A DNA stretch of 64,000 nt from Timema cristinae (Eukaryota > Arthropoda > Insecta > Phasmatodea > Timematidae): assembly GCA_039000515.1 (NCBI GenBank), contig JBCFYV010000024.1, forward strand, positions 16,334,452 to 16,398,451, read 5' to 3'. Below are positions 52,141 through 63,085 of the stretch, one piece after another; positions within the stretch are counted from its first letter, which is position 1; every line of letters starts with the position of its first letter. The position numbers and the translations under genes were made by a program. The notes under the pieces are model-generated. The model saw nothing but the letters and a program-made list of their open reading frames with translations, was not told the DNA's origin and made no database searches.

Positions 52141-52388
52141 TACCGCGTCTTACTACCCGTTCGGGCTATACACTTATGTACTAATGACGCTAACGGTTTT
52201 AGAGATTGGAAAGGTTATATTTATATGAAGTGTACCCGCATTTGCGTGGAGGGAGAGTGGAAAACCCTTTTGAGAAACCCATCCTCAGTATACCCGACCG
52301 AGATTAGGTCAACACGATCTCCCCATCATCGGCAGTCTAGTCCATTGCGAGAGTAGCGCGTTAGACCACGCGGCCACAAAGCGGGTTA
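52141..52388 (-). repeat. SINE-A copy, one of the best preserved
   Basis: Reverse copy with tail 'accgcgtcttactacccgtt', 'acccgcatttgcgtggaggg', 'gtatacccgaccgagatt', 'gatctccccatcatcggcag' and the A-box end 'gcgcgttagaccacgcggcc'. It serves as the reference for the family in this window. Confidence 0.9.
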
Positions 52389-52399
52389 CTACTATTTAC

Positions 52400-52510
52400 G
52401 ATGATAATGTGGTAGATATGAGGTAAAGGGACCTTAATGGAAGTGTACCTGCATTTGCTTGGGGGTTGAGTTACGAACAATTCAGGGAAAACCACCTCGG
52501 TTCACCAAAC
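52400..52510 (-). repeat. SINE-A fragment
   Basis: 'agtgtacctgcatttgcttg' and 'cagggaaaaccacctcggtt' are part of a second, 5'- and 3'-incomplete copy directly beside the previous one. Confidence 0.5.
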
Positions 52511-52834
52511 TGACACTGAAATAGTTTTTTATGGAACTTATTAGAACATTGTAACAAAACGACAGTTTCATTAAAAATTGTGCTTTATATTGTGTTTGAT
52601 TAAATATTTATTGGAATTAATTATGTGTTTGTTATTTTAATTAATTCAATTAAATTAATTTAATAAACGCGTATATGAAAATAATAAACAATAGAAACTA
52701 CATGGAATAGAACTTTGGGTTGCCAGACCTGGAAAATATATTCAGGGTCACCATCAAAAAAGATTGGGAAACGCTGGTTGAGAGGATAAATATAAGCTAT
52801 ATTAGAACCATTAACAATCATGGCTCCAACTGAA
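52511..52834. other. No feature seen
   Basis: AT-rich spacer before the 35-bp minisatellite. Confidence 0.4.
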
Positions 52835-54395
52835 GGCTAGTAAAGGTACCGATCATGACCCTGGATAAGAGCAAATAAAGATACCAATCATGACCCTGGC
52901 TAAGAGCAAATAAAGATACCAATCATGACCCTGGCTAAGGGAAAATAAAGGTACCGATCATGACCCTTGCTAAGGGCAAATAAAGGTACCGATCATGACC
53001 CTGGATAAGGGCAAATAAAGGTACCGATCATGACCCTGGATAAGGGCAAATAAAGGTACCGATCATGACCCTGGATAAGGGCAAATAAAGGTACCAATCA
53101 TGACCTTGAATAAGGGCTAATAAAGGTACCGAACATGACCCTGGTTAAGGGCAAATAAAGGTACCAATCATGACAACGCTTAAGGGCTAGTAAAGGTACC
53201 AATCATGACAAGGCTTGAGGGCTAGCAAAGACACCGATCATGACAACGCTTAAGGGCTAGTAAAGGTACCGATCATGACAACGTTTGAGGGCTAGCAAAG
53301 ACACCGATCATGACAACGCTTTAGGGCTAGTAAAGGTATCGATGATTACAACGCTTTTGGGCTAGTAAAGGTACCGATCATGACAACGCTTTAGGGCTAG
53401 TAAAGGTACCGATCATGACAACGCTTGAGGGCTAGTAAAGGTACCGATAATGACAACGCTTGAGGGCTAGTAAAGGTACCGGTCATGACAACGTTTGAGG
53501 GCTAGCAAAGACACCGATCATGACAACGCTTTAGGGCTAGTAAAGGTATCGATGATTACAACGCTTTTGGGCTAGTAAAGGTACCGATCATGACAACGCT
53601 TTAGGGCTAGTAAAGGTACCGATCATGACAACGCTTGAGGGCTAGTAAAGGTACCGATCATGACAACGCTTGAGGGCTAGTAAAGGTACCGATCATGACA
53701 ACGCTTGAGGGCTAGTAAAGGTACCGATAATGACAACGCTTGAGGGCTAGTAAAGGTACCGATCATGACAACGTTTGAGGGCTAGCAAAGACACCGATCA
53801 TGACAACGCTTTAGGGCTAGTAAAGGTATCGATGATTACAACGCTTTTGGGCTAGTAAAGGTACCGATCATGACAACGCTTTAGGGCTAGTAAAGGTACC
53901 GATCATGACAACGCTTGAGGGCTAGTAAAGGTACCGATAATGACAACGCTTGAGGGCTAGTAAAGGTACCGATCATGACAACGTTTGAGGGCTAGCAAAG
54001 ACACCGATCATGACAACGCTTTAGGGCTAGTAAAGGTATCGATGATTACAACGCTTTTGGGCTAGTAAAGGTACCGATCATGACAACGCTTTAGGGCTAG
54101 TAAAGGTACCGATCATGACAACGCTTGAGGGCTAGTAAAGGTACCGATCATGACAACGCTTGAGGGCTAGTAAAGGTACCGATCATGACAACGCTTGAGG
54201 GCTAGTAAAGGTACCGATCATGACAACGCTTGAGGGCTAGTAAAGGTACCGATCATGACAACGCTTTTGGGCTAGTAAAGGTACCGATCATGACAACGCT
54301 TGAGGGCTAGTAAAGGTACCGATCATGACAACGCTTGAGGGCTAGTAAAGGTACCGATCATGACAACGCTTGAGGGCTAGTAAAGACACCGAACA
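52835..54395 (+). repeat. 35-bp minisatellite, about 45 copies
   Basis: Unit 'ggctagtaaaggtaccgatc' plus 'atgacaacgcttgag', period 35. The first ten units or so are a variant with 'ccctggataagggcaaa'. From 53200 to 54050 a higher-order pattern appears: the variant 'acgtttgagggctagcaaag' recurs at 53281, 53491, 53771 and 53981, that is after 6, 8 and 6 units. The last units are nearly uniform. Every unit of the main type carries GGTACC. Confidence 0.97.
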
Positions 54396-54544
54396 TAGTC
54401 TAGCTGAGGAATGATAAAGGTGTCTAATAGATGTAGTGACCGCCAATGCCCGATGTTAAACTTAACCTTACTTTAAAGTCTTACAAACTCTATAAAAAGC
54501 ATCAGCAGAGAGATAATAAAGAAGGCAGTTTAGATTTTAATATT

Positions 54545-54725
54545 GTCTAGTTACGAATTTGCACGTCCCTACAGAGCGTTCTTTGTAAGTACAGGACCGC
54601 GGGAGAACCCAAGTGGCAAATTGTTCCGCCGCCTGGGGCTTATCACGATGGGCAAAGAGGGCTGATCACGAAATATGTGTTTACAGAAGTTGCGAGAGCC
54701 AATTTAGATAACTACTTGAATATTA
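54545..54725 (+). other. GC-rich coding-like patch, unassigned
   Basis: One plus frame reads GEPKWQIVPPPGAYHDGQRG and then LITKYVFTEVARANLDNYLN before a stop; another reads STGPRENPSGKLFRRLGLIT. Both cannot be coding. The opposite strand is open too. It is probably a fragment of a mobile element of unknown family. Confidence 0.2.
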
Positions 54726-55302
54726 ATTGATAAAAAAAAATCATGGATGTTATCATAGCCATGAGTGGGGATTATTGAGGGTTTGAAAGTTTAGTATCAT
54801 GTGAACTAAATTTAGACCCCGATGTGGATCGGGGAGAGTCTGAATCACAAGGGGCAACGTAGTATGCTTAAGAATGAGGTTTACTTGGGAATAACATTGA
54901 AATGACCTTCAGATTTAAAGGAAACTTGTAACTGGTGTCTAGGTAGTTTCTGCCTTGAAAGGTCTCTGAGCCCCTATTTTTGTGGACAACTGAGAAGAGA
55001 AAAGGAGAATGAATTGGGTGGGGATGTTGAATTTTGGCATTGAGCTACTACAGCTTTCATTTTCTTGATGATAGTAATTTTACCTACTGGTTAACTTCCG
55101 GTAAAAGAAAAGAGTAATATTTATATTAGATATTCATTCACATAAATTTTTCCAAATGTAATCCATATTTAAAATAATGTAAGGACAATAGGTAGGTATA
55201 AAAATATATTTTTTTTAGTGGTTACGGAACTAGGGAAGCATTTATTCATTTAAAATGTAATGTAACAAACATGAATAATACATTTTTAATTGATAAATTT
55301 AC
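54726..55302. other. No feature seen
   Basis: Unique AT-rich sequence between the coding-like patch and a SINE-A copy. Confidence 0.4.
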
Positions 55303-55535
55303 GTTGTTGGCTAACGCGCTTGTCGTGTTGAGCTCGACTGCTGAGGACAGGGAGATCGAGGTTTGAATCTCGGTCGGGTGAACTGGGGGGGGGGTTTCCT
55401 AAATGGTTTTCCACTCTCCCTCCACGCAAATACGGGTTCGCTTCCTTTAATTCAACCTTCCCAATTCCTAATCCATTAGCGTAATTAGTACTTAAAGCGT
55501 ATAACCCGAACGGGTAGTAAGACGCGGTGCTAAAT
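55303..55535 (+). repeat. SINE-A copy, well preserved
   Basis: Head 'ggctaacgcgcttgtcgtgt' with B box 'ggtttgaatctcggtcgg', body 'ttttccactctccctccacg', tail 'gcgtataacccgaacgggta' and 'gtaagacgcggtgctaaata'. The tail is identical to that of SINE-B at 49535 over more than 35 bases. Confidence 0.88.
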
Positions 55536-58200
55536 ATTAAAATATTAATATTTAGAAAGTACAAATAATTTCAAACACACTATTAAAGTAGCTTATTGCT
55601 TATAATTAATTGATTTAAAATATACATTTCTTTTTTGTTTAATATTTCAAGTGACAGGTTCACTTTGACATGTTTATAGTCCAGTTTGATACTTTACCAA
55701 AAGTAAAATCCCGTTAAATTGAATCAACAACCGTATTTTGTGTTTTTTCTTCCAAATTTGTACTCAACATTTTGAACCTTTTTAAACTCAAAATATCCAT
55801 AAAATCTAATGGTTACATTTTAATATTCATTGCACACAAAAATGTTTTAACAAATAGTTTGGTCCTATAAGCAAGTAGCTTTTTTTCTACGAACGCCTAA
55901 ACATACCAAAAATAGCTGCCAACACTTGAAATGTTACCACTATTGATGAACCAGATTTAGTTCAAAATTTAATGAAACAAAGTTTTGTGTCAGCCACATT
56001 AAATATGTAAGAAAATGTTAAAGTTTTTGATATTTATTATTCAGTTAATAAGAGCAGCAAATAAAAATCAATCATTTTATGACTATAACTTATAAGGCTA
56101 AACTTGAGTATTCTGAATGTCCTTTGGAAATGATAATACATTCATTCTTTCATTCTTGGTACTTTGTGGCCCGGTTTCACAGAAACCATGATTAAAATAG
56201 ATCTCAAAAAATGGATTTAAAACAAATTGTTTTAAAAATGTGTTTTAGGACACATGATTCTTAGATTTTTCTGGCCTAAATCACAATCTCATTTTTAATT
56301 TAGAGTCCTCTAAATTATATAATTTGCGAGAATGTCTTTGAAAATATCACAAAATATTCGTTCTTATAGACAATACTAATTTTTAAGCACCTATATTAAT
56401 ACTTAAAAATCATACTTTATTTAAACTTATTTTATACTGTAAGTTTGTGGCCCCCCCCCCCCCTTCCCAAATACTTTGGATATACTTAGCTCTCTAGAAC
56501 TATGCCAAACATAAACAATCGTAACATAACCATCACTTAAAGTAATGCAATTAGTGGTTTGAGTTACGTTTAGATTATTTTTAGTAATTTGGGGCCAGAT
56601 CTAACTAATATTGGTGGCCCAATAAATATGTTTCCCAGGAATTATTTATTATAGGCTACTACTAATAGCTAGTAAAAACATATGCCCTTTCTCCCTGGGA
56701 AACAAGTATATGCCTTAAATTTTATTTATCATGCAAAACACTTCCCAAATATCAATTTTAAACAAAATATTTAAAACTATATAAAAAATGTATTCTCATA
56801 ACTCATTTGTCAGTAAACTACTCTAATTTGGGGGCTTAAAAATACCTCAAGCTATTACCATGATTTAATATCTAAATATTTAAGTTTAAAAGAAATATAA
56901 AACTCCTCAAGGTGTTACCATAATATATATTAAAGTTTGAAAGAAATCCATCAAATCGTTTTCGTTTGAGTCCCAGAGACATACAGACAGGCAAGGGGTC
57001 AGATAAAAGAAAAAATACACCTTTTAGTTTTCGAGGTCACATGAAACTCAAAGATCAAACATAAATTCGAGGTTGAAAATGTTCACGATCCCAAAGCAAA
57101 AATTGTTTTTTTTTTGCGACAATCGACAACTAGCTCTATGTTTCAAAATATTTTAGGAACGTTTCACCTAGTTGGCTAGTAGCTCTAAGTGAAACAAAAT
57201 CCTTAAAATTTGAATTAAACTTAACTTTTGTTAATTTTACAGCACAAATATGCCTAACTAATTTTACCTTTTTTTTTATTAATATGACATATCCTACTTA
57301 CCCTAAGGATTCCCTCTATTAAAAAAACCCTTTGGAAGGCAATGCTAGTAATATTCAATATATATTATTTCATACAACCACCTGTCGGGAAAAAAAATTC
57401 ATTCCTTTTATCTTAAAAAACCTAAAATATGTTAAAACAAAACAATAGAAATACTTAAATCCTGAAAGTTTTTGTAATATATGTACACTATAATAAAGGT
57501 TTCTTTATCTCTATTAACAATACACAACACTAAATTAATTCTACATACTATTATTTCAACTAAAAAAATATAGTAGAAATGCAGTCGTTATTGCATTCAT
57601 TACATACTATATTTTGAATTGTATTGCTACAATATTTCAATATATCTAATATTATTAAACAAATAAATGGCAAAGTTGGGGAAATATTTATATACCACTA
57701 ATAATATTTACATATATGCACACAATGATACTCAATAAATATTGAATAATTATACATACACAAATCTGATATGAAATTTGTTCCAACTAAATTCACAGTT
57801 AAAACACAAAGAAAAATATGTGGTATACCTCCCCAATATTTGCAGTAGAACATCAAATGGCACACAGTTTTGTAAAGCCATGTTATTTTAGACAATCACA
57901 CATTCATTGAGAAACAACTCTATTTATAAAAGTTGCTATACCATCATTGATAACGCTTTCAAAACATTTAAAAATAGTTTATTACTATCATCATTCATTA
58001 ATGACATCTTGTTCAATATTGTTCAATAATTCAATGTGATTTCACTGTAAATACATACATAATTCAAAATAATAGCTGAATAATTCTTAATATTCACACT
58101 ATTAATTTCAATGCTTATTTAACACAAAACAAAAGACAGCAACCCTGTTGTATTTATTGATGTAGATGACTAAATTTTTTTTCTTTTTATTTAGTACACA
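55536..58200. other. AT-rich region, no gene seen
   Basis: About 2.7 kb. It contains a C tract at 56451-56463 and a degenerate dispersed repeat at about 56700-57010 with 'gagacatacagacaggc', similar in style to 32400-32862. No exon is recognised. Confidence 0.45.
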
Positions 58201-58230
58201 GCTTAAATCACCTCAGCCGAACTACCAACC

Positions 58231-58872
58231 TTAACCAGAATTACCAACCTCAGCCATTCTCAACATTTTTCTTGCTTTGTGCTGTAATTGACTTCTTTTT
58301 TTAGTTAGCTCTGCCTCAATATAATCCGGATTGTGGATAGGCATTGAACGTGGATAGCGTGGGTATACTAGTTCAGGCAGTAAACAATCAAAATAAAATG
58401 AGGAAAGCATAGTCACCATTTCCATTTCCCAGAAAAGGTCATCACGTTCAATTCTTTCATATCGTATGTATGGCATAACTGGTGTCCATATAGAAAATAT
58501 GCAGTACAACCGGCGTGTTACATGGAGCTGGCCTTGGACTTGATCATAGTACTTATGACGCCTGTTTATTCCATCAATCATTTTATACTTGTTAAGTTTC
58601 CAGAATGTCACCTTTCGTTTCAAAATGGTTGACTCAGGACTCATCTGTTCAGCTGATGATGGACATTTTACCTCTACTATGCCATCATTGTCGATTAGGC
58701 CATCTGGTGTAGCGCCGAGGAATGTCAAATCACGGTCAACAAAGAAACCACAGCGTTCAACCCTGATTTTCAAAATTTCTTCCAACTTCGCTATGGCACG
58801 TTCTTCATTTGCTTTTCCGTATGACAACGAGATTAGGTGTTGGAGATCAGAATATAGAATTTGTTTGACCAA
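58231..58872 (-). pseudogene. YqaJ-like nuclease part of the transposon
   Basis: A 213-codon open stretch. The motif FLGATPDGLI, then GIVEVKCPSSAEQ, and YYDQVQGQLHVT are the PDG, E-x-K and Q-x-Q type signatures of YqaJ/lambda-exonuclease-like nucleases. Catalytic Asp, Glu and Lys are all present, so this domain is better preserved than the transposase. Upstream of the first Met the same frame continues through a TAA at 58948 with RLIASNFGQVCCKLPS. Confidence 0.85.
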
Positions 58873-59125
58873 ATTTTCACAACCAGTTGATGGGAGCTTG
58901 CAACAAACTTGTCCAAAATTAGACGCTATTAAACGTTTCCTCCTTTCTTATAACCATTGTCCAGATTCACTCTGATTTATGGTTTGACGTTCAAGGTTTC
59001 GCAATTCTTCTTCGGAATGTTGGAGGATAGTTTGCAACTCTTTTTTAAACAACATAAAATCGTTTTCTGGCAAATCTGGGCGTTGAGAGTTTGGACCATA
59101 GTTAGCATCTATTTTCTTTTTTTGG

Positions 59126-59145
59126 GGGGGGGGGGGGGGGGGGGA
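59126..59145. repeat. Poly-G tract inside the transposon frame
   Basis: Twenty G in a row on the plus strand, read as a Pro run on the minus strand. Length variation here would shift the frame. Confidence 0.9.
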
Positions 59146-60447
59146 GATGGGTAAGAATGGTTTGCTTGACCGGGTGGGCTTCGAGTGATGTGAATCTTCT
59201 CGTTTACTTCGGGCGAGACATATTTTTCGATGCTTGTGTGCTTCTTCCAACTTTGTCAATTTTCCCGGGCTTGATCCATACAATTTTTTGTGTAGTTTGT
59301 AATGGAGAGCACCATAATAGTAGCTTACTACAGCAGCAGCACATCGCGCTTGATAGGATCCTCTTTGTGTGAAATGGATGCGTTTGCCACAAGTTTTTTT
59401 TTACAATGGCAGCGTTGTAGTGCTCAACACAGTTGTTGTCTACACTATACAGCAGGCTGCGACAGTGAATGGTAAGTGTTTGAGCTATAGATTTCAGCTT
59501 TTGTAAAATACCACTTTCTTGAATCTCCGTAATAAGATTTTTCTCATTTTCTTTTAGTCCTGTGCAAAATAAGGAGCACAATGTTGGTAGTCTCCAAATA
59601 TATTATTTGGACTATTCAAAATGTCATATTTTAATTTATCAATGAGCTCTTGCAGCTGTCCCGCCTCATTCATTCTACATTTTGCAGCTTTCGCCACTGC
59701 CCCACGTAGCTGCATACTTTTGGAACTGATTTTTTGTCGGAGATGAAATGGTCCATTCTTGCCGTTTTCCCACAAATCTTTCAACTTGTTAGAGTAGTTC
59801 CGGAGAAGATGATTACGGCACTCCAATTTTTGTACCGTCAAATTTCTATATGGACGAGCCTCAAAAGCCGCTTGTATACGCTACTGTCACCATCAGTAAT
59901 GAGAGTACTGTGTCGTAGGCCATACATTTCTTCGCTCTTGCAAAAGGTCTCAACAATATTAGCTGCTTCCATACTTGACGAGCTTTGATCCTCTCGCCAA
60001 TTTTTGAAACAAGTTTGTTTTTAAGGGTTTTTTTATTCTTTCAGCGCCCGGTCACAAAATGTACAATATTTGTTTTTAACTGCTATGCATAATACTTTCT
60101 TAGTCTTGTACCCCACTGTAGCATCTTGAAGGAAACAAAACCAATTGAAAACAGAGTAATAAAACGCCTAGTTATTGTTGTTAAAGGCACACAATTTTCG
60201 CAACAATGCTTGGATGCTTCTTGAAAATAAGAACCAAAGTAGTTTAGTATTATTAATAGCAACGAGACGAGTGTAATTTTTCACATGGTGTACAAATAGA
60301 GTATAGTATTGGCGCGCTAAAGCAAAATATGCTATGTTCAAATCTCATGTTTAGGTTTACATTTTGTATTCAGGCCGGGATAAAAATTATCTAGGTGTTT
60401 TGTACACTTTAAAATGTACATTACATTATTTTTTAGATTTTTTTATC

Positions 60448-60685
60448 TCAACATCTTACTACACGCCCGGATTATACACATTATGTACTAATTCTGCTAG
60501 TGTTTTGGTATGAGGAAGGTTGAATATGGAGGAAGTGACCGGCGCTTGCGCCCAGGGAAAGTTGGAAACTACTTGAGAAAATATACCCTCAGTACAGCCA
60601 TTCAGGGATTCGAGCCCCTTTCTCTCCATCATTGGCAGTCTAGTATATTGTGTTACCTTTAGACCTTTCAATCACCGAATTGAGT
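60448..60685 (-). repeat. SINE-A copy in the transposon intron
   Basis: Reverse copy with diverged tail 'catcttactacacgcccgga', 'ggcgcttgcgcccagggaaa', 'gggattcgagcccctttctc' and head end 'tcaatcaccgaatt'. It lies between the two transposase exons, so it inserted into the transposon after or during its decay. Confidence 0.75.
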
Positions 60686-60689
60686 TAGG

Positions 60690-60870
60690 GTAGTTTGAAT
60701 GCATTGTAACAGGGATGAGGTGAGAGGTTTATGGAAATATAACAGTAACATTTGCAGGATGATAATTATTCCCAGCGTAACTGGCTAGGTTTTGAACCCC
60801 AACCTCTTTGTTAACGTTGACCAATTCTAAACCAAGACTGATGTATTAGACCTCACGGGGATAATATTTA
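60690..60870 (-). repeat. SINE-A fragment
   Basis: 'acatttgcaggatgataatt' and 'ttttgaaccccaacctcttt' are diverged SINE-A body and B-box region. Confidence 0.4.
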
Positions 60871-61766
60871 ATTTGTTGTTTTAAATTTAAAATTCAGGCT
60901 TTTGGCATTAGTACGAGTACAATCTATTGTGGTTGTGTCTTGACTTGTAAGGTTGAACATTCTGAAACATTAAAGTTATTGATTGACATTATGGCCTAAT
61001 ACAAATAAAATAATATTGGCTTTTCATATTTTATATTTTTTAGTAAGTTCAGGATAGAAATAACAAATTTACACCTAATCCAATCTATTTTACACTGTAT
61101 TATGTCACCATCCCTTGCCACCCACATTAGTTTCATGACCAAAATTGACAAATATTGTATTGTAAACTATTATTAATGTTATTTAATAAGTATTGATAAT
61201 ATATATTAAAATTGACACCTATAGGTCACGTGACCTGACGGATGCATACATGAAAGTAGATCTATTCATTTTAATAGTGTCATCCTATGAAAACTTGACT
61301 ACTCTCCACTTATTTTTGGAGGAATGACATCTAGAAGTCCTTTTTTCTTACTATATACCACTATATAGTAGATTTTTGATAAGAAAAATGGCTTCTCGGA
61401 CAATAATTCCTACAAAAATCAATGTATGACACTTGTGTGGAGCGCTTTAGTTTACATTGAGAATTTCATACTACAACCGAAACCTCTAAGAAATTAAGCG
61501 TTTTTTTAAATGTTATGTTGTTTATTAATATAAATTAAGAAGATTTGGATCTTAATTTTTTTAAATTTGGCCACCATTTTCATTAGAGCATATGAGTTTT
61601 CCGGTTAAAATATTAGCATATCTAATATTCTAAATTAAGAATAAATAGTTATTGTTGTCCATTGTTTTATCTGAGGTTGAATACGATATATTTTTTAACT
61701 GATTTATATTAATTAAGATCCTTGGTATTAAAGTATTGTTTTCCGAGTCCATGTAATCTATATTTC
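60871..61766. other. No feature seen
   Basis: AT-rich DNA inside the span of the transposon pseudogene. Confidence 0.4.
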
Positions 61767-61908
61767 CTAAATGGCTCTCTATGAAAATGTGGGTACACTT
61801 CCTTAAATAATAGCCATCCTCATATTAGACCCATCAGAGTAATTAATATACCTGCATATGCGTACAACTCAATCGGTTAGACAGACTCGGTGTTAATAAA
61901 TAAAATAA
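61767..61908 (+). repeat. SINE-A, 5'-truncated
   Basis: Starts at 'tttcctaaatggctctctat', has 'aaatgtgggtacacttcctt', and ends with a diverged tail and an A-rich stretch. Confidence 0.65.
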
Positions 61909-62164
61909 GTATAAAGAGTAGTTGGGTACGTATCCTATGATAAGGAAATATGTAAAAACTATATCGCTTAAGCAACTTGAATTAAAAATACAAACTATAT
62001 GTAACATATATTATTACATTTTAAAGCCTAATATGTTCAAGTTTACTTTAAGACAGTTTTAAATTTTATTTTTAAATAACGTTATTTAAGTTGTTTTTAA
62101 ATGGAAATATCCTAATGGCAAGTCAAGGAATTACTAGATCGCATAGATTAGAATGCAATGTATT

Positions 62165-62365
62165 TTAATTTTGTTTATAACACTAATAGAATAGGGATGA
62201 GAACGTTAGAATTTAGAGGAAGCGTACTTGAATTTGTGTATAGGAAGAATGGGAAATTCCTTAGGACTAGCTACCTCAGTACAACCGCCGGGATTCAAGA
62301 CCCATCTTCTCCGTCACCAGAAAGCCAGCCAAGAGGAGACTGACACTTTTTACCACGCGATAAGT
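62165..62365 (-). repeat. SINE-A copy
   Basis: Reverse copy with 'gaagcgtacttgaatttgtg', 'cctcagtacaaccgccggga', 'cccatcttctccgtcacc' and 'taccacgcgataagtgg'. The tail is missing. Confidence 0.6.
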
Positions 62366-62884
62366 GGTGTGAATTTTAAGAGCCATTCTTAATTGTTTTT
62401 AATTTTATTAAAAATTATTTGCTCGTGTATTTTCTCTAAGCTTCCCTCCTCACCTGTCCTTGGTATTAATCCTCACTATTGCCCACGCTTAGCGTAATAT
62501 TGGACAAATTATATAAAATATATATCTTTAATATACGAGTGAAATAGTTTTAATGAATTTTTACATAGGGTCTATCATTTTATATATAAGTAGTTTTGCT
62601 TTTGTAATAATATGATTTCAAAACATTTTTAAATTTATGGTGGTTACAACATATTGCATGTTTAAACACTCTTCGGATTTATATCAACTCCCATTTAAAT
62701 GCCATTAATGTTTTAATAAAAATATAATTAATTTAACAGCTTATTATAAAAATGCAATTTACAAAGGTTATCTTACTCTCTTACTCACATACAAAGGTTA
62801 TCTTACTCTCTTACTCACAAACAGTTTTCATTATCAACGTGAACATGCTTTTTGTTGCGGTTCCCTCCCCACTTTCTCATCTTA

Positions 62885-63085
62885 CTATCCTTTAGAGCTT
62901 ACCTGCATATTTACATTGATTGGACAGGGATAAGGAAGGTAAATAATATAGGAAAATTACCCCGATTTGTATGAAAGAAGAATGGAAATAACTTAGGGAA
63001 AACACGCTAAGTAAACCCGTCAGGGAATCAAAACCTGGCTTCTCCATCATCAGTACACCAGTTAGATTGATGTTTCTGAGCAGTT
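62885..63085 (-). repeat. SINE-A copy, degenerate
   Basis: 'agggataaggaaggtaaata', 'tagggaaaacacgctaagta' and 'cagggaatcaaaacctggct' then 'tctccatcatcagtaca'. It lies about 100 bases from the transposase exon that ends at 63187. Confidence 0.6.

Noticed and set aside
46880..54395. CRISPR-like arrays
   Set aside because: The 40-bp and 35-bp arrays have no repeat/spacer alternation; whole units vary as in minisatellites, and the genome is eukaryotic.
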